From: Sphingobacteriaceae bacterium
GTDB lineage: Bacteria > Bacteroidota > Bacteroidia > B-17B0 > Aurantibacillaceae
DNA length: 25,357 bases
Assembly: GCA_023251695.1 (NCBI GenBank)
Contig: JAHEYE010000031.1
Span: 1 to 25,357 of the forward strand
Direction: 5' to 3'
The notes under the pieces were generated by a model. That model was given only the letters and a program-made list of their open reading frames with translations. It did not search any database and was not told the origin of the DNA. The translations under genes and the position numbers were made by a program. Each line of letters starts with the position of its first letter. Within the stretch, counting starts at the first letter, position 1. Shown piece by piece: positions 1-9,478 of this stretch.

Positions 1-1
1 T

Positions 2-2161
2 TCTGATCTATTAGCATTGGCATTATTAACGCCGCCCGGAGAGTGGGGCGCCGATTGTGTTGTAGGAAATTCTCAACGCTTTGGTGTACCATTGGGTTAT
101 GGTGGTCCGCACGCAGCATTTTTTACTTGCAAAGAAGAATATAAACGTTTAATACCAGGACGTATTATTGGTGTAAGTGTGGATGCTGAAGGTCATCAGG
201 CCTTACGCATGGCTTTGCAAACACGCGAGCAACACATTAAACGCGATAAAGCAACTTCAAACATTTGTACAGCGCAGGCACTTCTTGCTATTATGGCAAG
301 TATGTATGCAGTGTATCATGGTCCGAAAGGAATAAAAGCCATTGCCAATCATGTACATGGTTTCACTAATTATATTGCTGAAGAATTAAAAGGAATGGGG
401 TATACAATTACCAACAAATTATTCTTCGATACGATTACAGTGAAACTTCCATCCTCAACCAATGCCGGAAAAATAAAAGAGCTGGCAGAAAAAAATGAGA
501 TTAATTTCCGTATCGTAAATGATTCAACGGTGAGTATTGCATTCGATCAAACGGTTGGTGTTGATGACGCGATAGATGTATTAGCTATTTTCTCAAATGC
601 GATTAATCACAAACGTGAGAATAAAGAGCCTAATTTCTCATCGAAGATAAAGGGTACGTTTGCCGACCGTAAGTCGCCTTACTTAACGCATCCTACTTTC
701 AATAGTTATCACAGTGAAACAGAAATGATGCGCTATATTAAGCGTTTAGAAAATAAAGATTTATCTCTGGTGCATAGTATGATTTCATTAGGTTCATGTA
801 CCATGAAATTAAACGCAGCCGCTGAATTATTGCCGTTAACATGGCCCGAGTGGGCAAACATGCATCCATTTGTACCTGTTGAACAGGCAAAAGGTTATGC
901 ATTAATGATTAAAGAATTAGATAAAGATTTAAGTAATATTACCGGTTTTGCAAAAATGAGCATGCAACCGAATTCAGGTGCGCAAGGTGAATATGCGGGC
1001 TTAATGGTAATCCGTGCTTATCATATTGCCAATGGAAATGCACACCGTAACGTTGCATTAATTCCGCAATCAGCGCATGGAACAAATCCGGCGAGCGCAG
1101 CTATGGCGGGCATGACTATCGTTGTTACAAAGTGTGATGCAAAAGGAAATATTGATTTAAAAGATTTAAGGGAAAAGGCAGAATTACATAAAGATAAATT
1201 ATCCTGTTTAATGGTTACTTATCCGAGTACACACGGTGTGTATGAAGAGGGAATTAAAAAAGTAACAAAAGTGATTCACGAAAACGGTGGCTTGGTTTAC
1301 ATGGATGGTGCGAATATGAACGCACAGGTTGGTTTAACTTCTCCCGGTAATATCGGTGCGGATGTTTGTCACCTGAATTTGCATAAAACATTCGCAATTC
1401 CGCATGGCGGTGGTGGTCCGGGTATGGGTCCTATTGGTGTAGTGGATAAATTGGTTCCGTATTTGCCTTCTCATCCGATTATAAATACCAGTGGTGATAA
1501 AGGAATTTCAGCCGTATCAGCTGCGCCCTATGGGAGCTCATTAATTTTATTAATCTCTTATGGGTATATAAAAATGTTGGGTGGCGAAGGTGTTACGGAA
1601 GCTACAAGAACAGCTATCCTTAATGCGAATTACATGAAGGAGGTATTGAAAGATCATTACAAAATTTTATATACCGGTAAAAGCGGACGATGTGCACATG
1701 AAATGATTTTAGATTGCAGTGGTTTTAAAATGGCCAGTGGAGTTGAAGTGGGTGATATTGCAAAACGTTTAATGGATTATTGCTTTCATGCGCCAACGGT
1801 TTCATTCCCTGTACATGATACACTAATGATGGAGCCGACTGAAAGTGAAAACAAAGCTGAGCTGGATCGTTTTTGTGAAGCAATGATTTCTATCAGAAAG
1901 GAAATTCAGGAAATTATTGATGGTAAATTCGATAAAGCAGATAACGTAATTAAAAATGCACCACATACAGCCCGATTGGTTGTTTCTGATAGTTGGAATA
2001 AATCTTATCCGCGTGAGAAAGCTGCATTTCCATTAAAATGGGTGAAAGCAAATAAATTCTGGCCTAGCGTTGCAAGAGTTGATAACGCGTATGGCGATCG
2101 TAATTTAGTTTGTTCGTGTGCACCGATTGAAGCATATATGGAAGAGCCGGTGAATGCGTAA
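2..2161 (+). CDS. gcvP: Glycine dehydrogenase (decarboxylating), P protein of the glycine cleavage system; 5' end cut off by the window
   Basis: This is the PLP enzyme that decarboxylates glycine and passes the aminomethyl group to the lipoyl H protein (cytosolic, one-carbon metabolism). The frame is open from base 2, so the gene begins outside the window. About 719 residues are visible; counting back from the family length (about 950-960), roughly 240 N-terminal residues are missing. The N-terminal half shows PPGEWGADCVVGNSQRFG and GYGGPHAAFF. The C-terminal half shows the PLP-lysine motif LNLHKTFAIPHGGGGPG; the Lys codon is at 1385-1387 (visible residue 462), which matches the expected position near residue 706 of a full-length protein. 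SLGSCTMKLN and SAHGTNPASA are also typical. It is the single-chain (fused) form. It ends with TAA immediately followed by TAG. No frameshift is seen. A terminator follows, so it is probably the last gene of its transcript. Confidence 0.97.
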   Translation, partial: SDLLALALLTPPGEWGADCVVGNSQRFGVPLGYGGPHAAFFTCKEEYKRLIPGRIIGVSVDAEGHQALRMALQTREQHIKRDKATSNICTAQALLAIMASMYAVYHGPKGIKAIANHVHGFTNYIAEELKGMGYTITNKLFFDTITVKLPSSTNAGKIKELAEKNEINFRIVNDSTVSIAFDQTVGVDDAIDVLAIFSNAINHKRENKEPNFSSKIKGTFADRKSPYLTHPTFNSYHSETEMMRYIKRLENKDLSLVHSMISLGSCTMKLNAAAELLPLTWPEWANMHPFVPVEQAKGYALMIKELDKDLSNITGFAKMSMQPNSGAQGEYAGLMVIRAYHIANGNAHRNVALIPQSAHGTNPASAAMAGMTIVVTKCDAKGNIDLKDLREKAELHKDKLSCLMVTYPSTHGVYEEGIKKVTKVIHENGGLVYMDGANMNAQVGLTSPGNIGADVCHLNLHKTFAIPHGGGGPGMGPIGVVDKLVPYLPSHPIINTSGDKGISAVSAAPYGSSLILLISYGYIKMLGGEGVTEATRTAILNANYMKEVLKDHYKILYTGKSGRCAHEMILDCSGFKMASGVEVGDIAKRLMDYCFHAPTVSFPVHDTLMMEPTESENKAELDRFCEAMISIRKEIQEIIDGKFDKADNVIKNAPHTARLVVSDSWNKSYPREKAAFPLKWVKANKFWPSVARVDNAYGDRNLVCSCAPIEAYMEEPVNA

Positions 2162-2184
2162 TAGACATTAAGTAATTTTACTTT

Positions 2185-2218
2185 AAAACCCTTGTGTGTA
2201 TTACAGCAAGGGTTTTTT
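2185..2218 (+). terminator. Rho-independent terminator after gcvP
   Basis: A perfect 10-bp inverted repeat (AAAACCCTTG at 2185-2194, CAAGGGTTTT at 2207-2216) with a 12-base loop runs into a T tract. It starts 24 bases after the gcvP stop and separates it from the next gene. Confidence 0.85.
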
Positions 2219-2303
2219 ATTTACTTTTAGAAGTGATGTCAACTGATTAATTACCAGTAATATAAATAGGCTTTTTAACCTGTTATTTCTAAAAAAATTG
2301 CCG

Positions 2304-2311
2304 TATCTTAC
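2304..2311 (+). promoter_or_regulatory. Possible -7 promoter box (TATCTTAC) before the TPR/GAF/phosphatase gene
   Basis: The octamer resembles the Bacteroidota -7 element TAnnTTTG and lies 8 bases before the ATG at 2320, so the transcript would have almost no leader. The expected TTG about 19 bases upstream is not clear (the sequence there is GTT). The call rests on the similarity to the boxes at 9312 and 24154. Confidence 0.35.
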
Positions 2312-2319
2312 ATAATTGT

Positions 2320-5300
2320 ATGCAAGATACTATAGAACAAATTGATACATCTGAAATTGATCAGCTTAATACGGAGGCCTGGAGCATTAACCGTAAGGAC
2401 GCTTATAAATCAATCGAGATAAGTTCAAAGGCCCTTGAAAAGGCAAATAAATTAAAATATAAAAAAGGAATAGCATTAGCTTATAAAACTTTAGGTACTG
2501 CGAGTATTTGGATTTCCAAAAATGAAGAAGCATTACGATATTGTTTTGATGCCATTTCCATTTTCAAGGAAATAAATGATAAAGTTAATGACGCCGAAAC
2601 AAATTATTATGTTGGCGCCAATTTCAGATATTTATCCGATTACGATTCAGCCATAAAATATTATAATGAATGTTATAATATTAATAATTCAATTGGTAAT
2701 GAAATTGGAATGGCAGACGGCTTAAACGGACTGGGTACTGTTTATTATTCGATTGAAAAAAACGATAAGGCTTTAGATGTATTACTGGAAAGCGAAAAAC
2801 TCTGCATAAAGCATAACGACAATGAAATTTATGTAAAAGTTCTGGATGGTCTCGGCGAAACCTACCACAATTTAAAAAAGTACGATTTAGCTTTAGAATA
2901 CTATAATAAATGTGCGGATATCTGCGCACAAATTGGTAACAAACAGGTTGCAGCATTCGCGCTTGATGGTTTAGGCCGTACTTATTCCTCCACAAAAAAA
3001 TACGATTTGGCAATGGCCAAATTTAACGAAAGCCTTGCTCTGAGAAAGGAACTTGGTTTTAGGTCTGGAGAAGTAATAACACTTTACAATATCGGAGTTT
3101 TATTAACCGATAAAGCAGATATTAAAGAGGCCATTAATTATTTAGTAAAATCGTTCGACTTATCGAAAACGGTAAATTCCAAAGAAGGTATTTATAAAGC
3201 AAGTGAAAGACTGGCAGAGCTTTTCGAAAAACAAAAAAATTACGAAGAGTCTATAAAATATTTTAAAATTTTCCAGTCGACCCGCGAAGATGTCCGTAAT
3301 GAAAAGACTAATCAACTTGTAAAGAGTGTTGAGCTTCAACACAAGGTTTTACAGTCGCAAGCTGAAAAATTATTACTTGAAGAAAAAGCAAAAGAGCTGG
3401 AGAACTATACCAATAATTTAGTTTTATTAAGTGAAATAGGTCAGCAAATTATTTCGCAACACACGGTAGCCGAAATTGTGGAAAAGGTTTACGACAGTGT
3501 TAATTCATTAATGGATGCCGCGGGCTTTGGTATTGGTTTATTTGATGCTAAGAAGAAGCAGGTTATTTTTCCACTTTACATTGAGGGGGAAGAAAAATTT
3601 ACCGATTTAACTTATGATGTTGCTAATACAGATAAACTCGCTGTAAATTGTTTTGCGAATAACCGTGAGATTGTAATTAACGATTTTAAAAAGGAGTACC
3701 ATCTTTATTTTAAAAATTATACCGAACCTACTTTCGGTAAAGCAGTTAGCTCACTCATTTATTTGCCGCTTAAAGTACGCGATAATATTGTGGGTGTAAT
3801 TACAGTTCAAAGTTTTAACACTAATGCTTATACACAATACCATCTGAATGTACTGCGCAATCTGGCTTCCTATGCGGCCATAGCATTGGATAATGCGCAG
3901 ATCTATGAATTGCAGGAGAAGACAATTTTTGCACGCACAAGGGAAGTATTAGTTCAAAAAGAGGAAATTGAAAAAGCTTATATGAATAATAAGCTGTTGA
4001 GCGAAGTTGGACAACAGATAACATCTACTTTAAACTTCGAAGAAATCTTCGATAAATTGCATCAGTACGTTGGTAAGGTTATGGATGCTGCCTGCTTTGG
4101 TATCCGCCTGCACGATCCTGTTAAACATACTGTAGAATATAAATATGGCATTGAACGCGGAAAAAAATACTCAAGTATCGCTACCATTTCGATGGATGAT
4201 GATGATAATTATTCGGTATGGTGTATCAAAAACAAAAAAGAGATTTTCCTGAACGATAATCTGAACGAATACAGTAAGTATGTTAAGCAAATAAAAGTAG
4301 TTAGCGGAGATTTACCACATTCGTTAATTTTTTATCCGATTATGATGGCTGAGCGCGTACTCGGTGTAATTACCATTCAGAGTTTCGAAAAATTTGCTTA
4401 CAAATCGTACCATATCGATATTTTAAAATCTTTAGCTTCTTATATCGCCATAGCTCTCGAGAACGCCTCACTTTATGAGCACATGGAAGAGAAAGTGAAA
4501 GAGCGCACACTTGAAGTGGTGAAACAAAAAGAGGAGATTGAAAAAACATACCATAATACAAAATTGTTAGGACAGATTGGTAAAGACATTACTTCCACCT
4601 TATCGGTTTCAGAGATTGTAGAGAAAGTTTATACCAACGTAAATTCTTTAATGGATGCCACGGTATTTGCGATAGGAATTTTGAAGGATGAAACACAGAA
4701 TCTTGTTTTCTCCGGTACTATGGAAAAAGGAAAAAAGCTGGATGACTTTTCGTATACGCTGAGTGATGATACGCTTTCGGTTTGGTGTTTTAATAATGAG
4801 AAAGATGTTTTTATTAACGATTACAACGTTGAACATCAGAAATTTATTAAGGCGGACTATTCTGCGGTGCAAGGCGACGACACGGTGTCGATGATCTTTT
4901 TACCTATTTATGGTAAAAGTAAAAAACTGGGCGTTTTATCAGTACAGAGTTTTCAGAAGAATGCTTATTCGGAGTATCACCTTAATATTCTAAAAAATCT
5001 GGCGGTTCATGTTGGCATTGCATTTGATAATGCATCACTCTATGAAAATCTCGAAGAACGCGTTCAGGAGAGAACTTCTGAGGTGATTAAGCAAAAGGAA
5101 TTACTCGAGAAAAATTTTCAGGATACAAAATTAATCGCGCAAATCACCAAAGATATTTCATCTTCATTATCGGTCGAGACAATTGTTTCCAGGGTTTATG
5201 AGAATATTAACACGTTAATGCCATCCGAATCTTTTGGTATTGGTTTATATAATCCTGTTTCTCATAGTTTACAGTTCCCTGGTTTTATTGAGCGCAACGA

Positions 5301-6444
5301 AAAAATGCCTTTCTTCGAATTTCATTGCAGTGATAAAGACCGCTATGCCGTATGGTGTTTCGATAATGAAAAAGAAATTATTATTAACGATAACCATACA
5401 GAGTATAGTAAATATATTAAAGTCCTGAAAGCGCCGGTTGCAGGAAAGTCACCTGAATCTTTAATCTATCTTCCTCTTTTTACTAAAGATAAAAAAATTG
5501 GTGTATTAACGGTTCAGAGTTTTACAAAGGATGCTTATCACGAGTATGAGGTAAATATTTTGCGGAACCTTGCCCTTTCAATAGCCATTGCGCTTGATAA
5601 TGCAAGTCTTTATGAAAACCTTGAAGAAAAAGTTAAAGAAAGAACACAGGAGGTAAATAGTCAGAAGGCAATCATTGAAGAAAAGAATAAAGATATTACA
5701 GATAGTATTAAGTACGCAAAAAAAATTCAGCAGGCACTAATGCCGGATCCTGATGCCTTGAAGAAAGTTTTTTCCGAAAGTTTCGTTTATTACCGTCCAA
5801 AGGATATTGTGAGTGGTGACTTTTATTGGATCGAAACCTTTAGCGAAAATGTTACCGTATTTGCTGCTGCTGATTGTACCGGTCACGGTGTACCGGGTGC
5901 GTTCATGTCTTTGATCTGTAACGACCTCATGACGCAGGTAATCAAAGATCAGAATGTAACAACTCCGGGGCAGGCATTAACAATTCTGGATGAACGTTTA
6001 CGTTCGATGTTAAATAAAAGCTCCGACCATTCTTCCAATGATGGTATGGATATTGCTTTATGTGCTTATTTCCCTAAGCAAATGCTATTACAGTTTGCAG
6101 GAGCTCACCGGCCATTACTGTTGATTAGAGACGGTGAATTAATAGAGCATAAACCAAGTAAGCATTCAATCGGCGGTTATATCAGTGGTAATAAAATGTT
6201 TGAGGATAAAACAATTCAATTACAGAAAGGTGATAGTCTTTATGTTTTAACAGATGGTTATTCTGATCAGTTTGGCGGGCAAAACGGTAAAAAATTTAAA
6301 TTTAAAAAACTTCAGAAATTAATTCAATCTATAGCTCACATGAGCATGGCTGAGCAACATGATTTATTGGAAGAGGCATTTATTTCCTGGCGCGGCAGTC
6401 ACGAACAAGTTGATGATGTTTGTGTAATCGGCGTAAAGGTTTAA
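2320..6444 (+). CDS. TPR - four GAF - PP2C/SpoIIE-type serine phosphatase signalling protein
   Basis: A soluble 1374-residue protein with no signal peptide or membrane segment. Residues about 1-335 are TPR repeats (recurring NKxALDxxLESEKLC-like helical pairs), followed by a short coiled coil. Four GAF modules begin near residues 368, 558, 749 and 938. Each opens with a helix like LLSEVGQQI, holds conserved blocks such as VWCFxNxKE and GVITVQSF, and ends with a charged coiled coil (EEKVKERTxEVxxQKEEIEK). Residues about 1140-1374 form a PP2C phosphatase of the SpoIIE/RsbU type. Its acidic metal-binding positions are all present: D1167 (SGDFYW), D1185 (ADCTGHG), D1312 (LTDGYSD), D1365/D1366. 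It is therefore predicted to be catalytically active and to dephosphorylate a serine-phosphorylated partner, such as an anti-sigma-factor antagonist, in response to ligands at the GAF domains and partners at the TPRs. The ligands and target are unknown. No cognate kinase or antagonist is encoded in the window. Confidence 0.93.
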   Translation: MQDTIEQIDTSEIDQLNTEAWSINRKDAYKSIEISSKALEKANKLKYKKGIALAYKTLGTASIWISKNEEALRYCFDAISIFKEINDKVNDAETNYYVGANFRYLSDYDSAIKYYNECYNINNSIGNEIGMADGLNGLGTVYYSIEKNDKALDVLLESEKLCIKHNDNEIYVKVLDGLGETYHNLKKYDLALEYYNKCADICAQIGNKQVAAFALDGLGRTYSSTKKYDLAMAKFNESLALRKELGFRSGEVITLYNIGVLLTDKADIKEAINYLVKSFDLSKTVNSKEGIYKASERLAELFEKQKNYEESIKYFKIFQSTREDVRNEKTNQLVKSVELQHKVLQSQAEKLLLEEKAKELENYTNNLVLLSEIGQQIISQHTVAEIVEKVYDSVNSLMDAAGFGIGLFDAKKKQVIFPLYIEGEEKFTDLTYDVANTDKLAVNCFANNREIVINDFKKEYHLYFKNYTEPTFGKAVSSLIYLPLKVRDNIVGVITVQSFNTNAYTQYHLNVLRNLASYAAIALDNAQIYELQEKTIFARTREVLVQKEEIEKAYMNNKLLSEVGQQITSTLNFEEIFDKLHQYVGKVMDAACFGIRLHDPVKHTVEYKYGIERGKKYSSIATISMDDDDNYSVWCIKNKKEIFLNDNLNEYSKYVKQIKVVSGDLPHSLIFYPIMMAERVLGVITIQSFEKFAYKSYHIDILKSLASYIAIALENASLYEHMEEKVKERTLEVVKQKEEIEKTYHNTKLLGQIGKDITSTLSVSEIVEKVYTNVNSLMDATVFAIGILKDETQNLVFSGTMEKGKKLDDFSYTLSDDTLSVWCFNNEKDVFINDYNVEHQKFIKADYSAVQGDDTVSMIFLPIYGKSKKLGVLSVQSFQKNAYSEYHLNILKNLAVHVGIAFDNASLYENLEERVQERTSEVIKQKELLEKNFQDTKLIAQITKDISSSLSVETIVSRVYENINTLMPSESFGIGLYNPVSHSLQFPGFIERNEKMPFFEFHCSDKDRYAVWCFDNEKEIIINDNHTEYSKYIKVLKAPVAGKSPESLIYLPLFTKDKKIGVLTVQSFTKDAYHEYEVNILRNLALSIAIALDNASLYENLEEKVKERTQEVNSQKAIIEEKNKDITDSIKYAKKIQQALMPDPDALKKVFSESFVYYRPKDIVSGDFYWIETFSENVTVFAAADCTGHGVPGAFMSLICNDLMTQVIKDQNVTTPGQALTILDERLRSMLNKSSDHSSNDGMDIALCAYFPKQMLLQFAGAHRPLLLIRDGELIEHKPSKHSIGGYISGNKMFEDKTIQLQKGDSLYVLTDGYSDQFGGQNGKKFKFKKLQKLIQSIAHMSMAEQHDLLEEAFISWRGSHEQVDDVCVIGVKV

Positions 6445-6472
6445 TTACTGTTCTTCATCATCCTCAAGTCTT

Positions 6473-9292
6473 TTGTATCGTTTATTTTATATAATATTTT
6501 TTATATGTCCGGCGTTTCAGGGCTTAAGTCAATCCTATTCTATAGAAGGAAAAGTAGAGGAGAAAAAAAATGAGCCGGCCATAGGCGCTTCAGTTATTGT
6601 TTTAAAACCGGATTCTTCTTTTTTGAAAGGTACCACCACCAATGAAAACGGCAATTTTAAAATAGAAGAAATCCCTTCCGGGAATTATATTCTCAAGGTC
6701 ACATACCTTGGTTACAATCATGTTTTTAAAAGCATTGAGATTAGTGATAAATTTACTTTTCAATACGTGAAATTAACAGCCTCTGCAAAAAACCTCAAGG
6801 AAGTTAAAGTTGAAGCCGAAGCAGTAATAGCAACGCAAAATGGCGACACAACAAGTTATAACTCTAAAGCATTCAAAACAAATAAAGATGCAAATGCGGA
6901 AGATTTGGTAACGAAAATGCCGGGAGTTACCATTACCGATGGAAAAGTTCAGGCGCAGGGTGAAGATGTAAAACAGATTTTGGTGGATGGCAAACCTTTT
7001 TTCGGTGACGACCCCAATTCGGTCCTAAAAAATTTACCGGCTGAGATTATTGATAAAGTACAGGTGTTTGATAAAAAAAGTGATCAGGCGCAATTCACAG
7101 GATTTGACGATGGCAATAGCAGTAAAACCATAAACATTGTTACCAAGGCCCAATTCAGGAATGGGATTTTTGGCAAGGCATACGGAGGCTATGGCTATCC
7201 GGATAAATACAAAGGCGGTCTTGTGATAAACCGTTTTAAAGAGAAACAAAGATTTACGGTCCTGGTTTTGAGCAATAACATTAATGAGCAGAATTTTTCG
7301 AGTGAGGATTTGTTAGGCGTCATGAGTTCGTCCGGCGGAAACAGTGGTGGCAGTAACAGAAGTATGAGAGGGGGAAGCGGACGGAGCAGCGGCGGACAAC
7401 AGAACAATACGGAAAGTTTTTTGGTAGATATAAAGAATGGAATAATAACTACCAATGCCGCAGGTATGAATTATTCAGATAAATGGGGTAAAAAAACAAA
7501 TGTCAGCGGATCCTATTTTTTTAATTGGACGGATAATAAAGCAACTTCTGTTTTATTAAGGAATTATATTATCGGGAATAGCAATGGTTTGCGTTACGAT
7601 GAGAATAATGTTTCACAGAGTAATAATTACAACCACCGTTTAAATCTGAAATTCGAATGTAAACCGGATTCACAAAATTCAATCACTTTACAGCCAAAAA
7701 TTTCGTTTCAGCTGAACGATGGAATAAACAATTTATACGGTGAGAATACCAGAAGTATAGTGGTAAGTTCAACCGATAATAAATACAAATCTAATCTGAA
7801 GGGCTATTCGATTGCATTGCCTGTTTCGGTAAGGCATAGTTTTGCAAAACGCGGACGTACTGTTTCTTTAGATCTCAATCCAAGTTATAACGCCAGTAAT
7901 GGCTTAAGCAAAATGCAGACCTTCAATAGTTATTATGCGGATACGCTTTTAATAGTAGATTCGCTCGACCAGCGTTCTTTTCTCAACAAGAACGGATTAA
8001 CTTCTACCTCAAATATTACCTATACCGAACCAATTGCGAAATCCGGGTTTTTGTCGGTCAATTACATTTTTACTTATAATTTATCCTCATCGCAAAAAGA
8101 AACCTATGAACGGAATTATGCCGACTATACTTATTCTATTCAGGATTCCTTATTGTCGAATGTTTTTGATAATACTTATCAGGCGCATGCCGCAGGAATA
8201 ACGTACCGGTATCAGAAGGAAAAATATAATTTTTCGCTGGGCATAAACGCTCAGCAGGCCGATTTGTATAAAAACCAAACATTCCCTTCAGCATTTAGCG
8301 GTGGCCGGACTTTTCAATCTATATTGCCCAACGCACAGTTTCAGTACAGGTTCAATAAGAATAAAAACCTGCGCATCAATTACCGTTCCAATAACACACC
8401 ACCTTCAATCGACCAATTACAGGAAGTTTTAAATAACAGTAATAGCTTACAGCTAAGTACAGGAAATCCGGATTTAAAGCAGAATTTCCAGAATAACTTC
8501 ACGATGCGTTATCAGGGCGTGAATACCGGCAAATCAACCTCCTTATTTGTTTTACTCGGCGGAACATATACTCAGGATTACATTGGGAATAGCACCACCA
8601 TTGCTAACAGGGATACAGTTGTACTCAATGGTATTCAATTGGCAAAAGGTTCTCAGTTGAGCCGCCCTATTAATTTGAATAATTATTATAATATCCGTTT
8701 CTTTTTTAATTATAGTTTCGCTATGAAAAAATTAAAATCTAATTTAAATATAAATGCAGGATGTAATTATAATAATGTGCCGGCTCTGATTAATGATAAA
8801 ACCAATTACTCCAATACTTTGGCCCCTTCGTTAGGTCTGGTATTAAGCAGTAATATCAGCGAAAGAGTTGATTTTACAATTTCTTCAAATACGGCGTATA
8901 ACGATGTAAAAAATACCATACAATCAAGTTCGAATTCTGTTTATTGGCAGCAGACTTCAAAAGTTAAATTAAACCTCAATTCGAAAGGTGGCTTGGTTTT
9001 TACAGCGGAATACAATAATCTTTATTATACGGGACTGAGTTCATCGTATAATCAAAATATCTCTTTGCTAAATGCAGCTGTGGGTTATAAATTCTTAAAA
9101 GAGAAAAGAATGGATATACGGTTTTTTGTATTCGATATTTTAGGACAAAACAATAGTATTCAGCGCAATATTACCGAAACCTATATTGAGGATACGCAAA
9201 CCACTATTCTTCAACGGTATTATATGATAATTCTCAGCTATAATATTAAGAAATACTTTAATAAGGAGCGCGTAGTGACGTCCAAAGAGTAG
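6473..9292 (+). CDS. Outer-membrane beta-barrel protein with carboxypeptidase-regulatory-like and plug domains (TonB-receptor-like)
   Basis: A 939-residue exported protein. Start: TTG at 6473 is the only plausible start in the 28-base gap after the upstream stop, and it yields a good signal peptide (about 1-20, ending GLSQ). Residues about 22-105 are a CarboxypepD_reg-like domain (IEGKVEEK, NGNFKIEEIPSGNY, YLGYN). Residues about 110-225 are a plug domain with the motifs EDLVTKMPGVTI, ILVDGKPFFGDD and NIVTKAQ. The rest is a barrel rich in alternating aromatic strands, matching the Bacteroidota OMP_b-brl_3 group. A Gly/Ser/Arg-rich stretch lies near residues 284-312. I see no TonB box, so energised transport is inferred only from the fold. 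The substrate is unknown. The short gap suggests co-transcription with the phosphatase gene upstream. No terminator is visible after its stop. Confidence 0.85.
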   Translation: MYRLFYIIFFICPAFQGLSQSYSIEGKVEEKKNEPAIGASVIVLKPDSSFLKGTTTNENGNFKIEEIPSGNYILKVTYLGYNHVFKSIEISDKFTFQYVKLTASAKNLKEVKVEAEAVIATQNGDTTSYNSKAFKTNKDANAEDLVTKMPGVTITDGKVQAQGEDVKQILVDGKPFFGDDPNSVLKNLPAEIIDKVQVFDKKSDQAQFTGFDDGNSSKTINIVTKAQFRNGIFGKAYGGYGYPDKYKGGLVINRFKEKQRFTVLVLSNNINEQNFSSEDLLGVMSSSGGNSGGSNRSMRGGSGRSSGGQQNNTESFLVDIKNGIITTNAAGMNYSDKWGKKTNVSGSYFFNWTDNKATSVLLRNYIIGNSNGLRYDENNVSQSNNYNHRLNLKFECKPDSQNSITLQPKISFQLNDGINNLYGENTRSIVVSSTDNKYKSNLKGYSIALPVSVRHSFAKRGRTVSLDLNPSYNASNGLSKMQTFNSYYADTLLIVDSLDQRSFLNKNGLTSTSNITYTEPIAKSGFLSVNYIFTYNLSSSQKETYERNYADYTYSIQDSLLSNVFDNTYQAHAAGITYRYQKEKYNFSLGINAQQADLYKNQTFPSAFSGGRTFQSILPNAQFQYRFNKNKNLRINYRSNNTPPSIDQLQEVLNNSNSLQLSTGNPDLKQNFQNNFTMRYQGVNTGKSTSLFVLLGGTYTQDYIGNSTTIANRDTVVLNGIQLAKGSQLSRPINLNNYYNIRFFFNYSFAMKKLKSNLNINAGCNYNNVPALINDKTNYSNTLAPSLGLVLSSNISERVDFTISSNTAYNDVKNTIQSSSNSVYWQQTSKVKLNLNSKGGLVFTAEYNNLYYTGLSSSYNQNISLLNAAVGYKFLKEKRMDIRFFVFDILGQNNSIQRNITETYIEDTQTTILQRYYMIILSYNIKKYFNKERVVTSKE

Positions 9293-9311
9293 AGGGTAAC
9301 CTTATTTTACT

Positions 9312-9319
9312 TATCTTAG
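9312..9319 (+). promoter_or_regulatory. hpd: Possible -7 promoter box (TATCTTAG) for hpd
   Basis: This box resembles TAnnTTTG and is identical to the one at 24154. No convincing TTG lies at the expected distance upstream. If used, the hpd transcript would have a leader of about 155 bases. An ATG starts 9 bases after the box and opens a 19-codon frame (9328-9387). Confidence 0.35.
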
Positions 9320-9396
9320 CAATATAAATGAGTCACTATCAAACCATAGCTATTCTTGCACAGCACATGGCGCAATTATCGATTTAATTATTCCAT

Positions 9397-9471
9397 AATT
9401 TGAAGATTCAAGGATTGAATTTTCAGAGAACATATTAATCGTTAAATTTTCGAATCAAAAATCTTTAAATT
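9397..9471 (+). promoter_or_regulatory. hpd: Imperfect inverted repeat just before hpd (possible structured leader)
   Basis: The outer arms at 9397-9408 (AATTTGAAGATT) and 9460-9471 (AATCTTTAAATT) can form 12 pairs in RNA, including one G-U. The second arm ends 7 bases before the hpd ATG. Two smaller inverted repeats overlap in the left arm (TTGAA-GA-TTCAA and ATTCAA-GGA-TTGAAT), so alternative folds are possible. The region is very AT-rich, so chance pairing is a real alternative. Confidence 0.3.
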
Positions 9472-9478
9472 AAACAAA

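Noticed and set aside
17..2161. gcvP as a complete gene starting at the TTG at 17
   Set aside because: The frame is open to the window edge and about 240 N-terminal residues of the family are missing, so this is a partial gene and not one with a TTG start.
2250..2261. Short inverted repeat ATTAC-CA-GTAAT before the phosphatase gene as an operator
   Set aside because: Only 5-bp arms in very AT-rich sequence, with no second copy seen; chance is a sufficient explanation.
5234..5428. Small gene inside the phosphatase gene (and other antisense or alternate-frame frames elsewhere)
   Set aside because: These lie fully inside well-supported genes in other frames, have no family features, and their composition follows the host gene.
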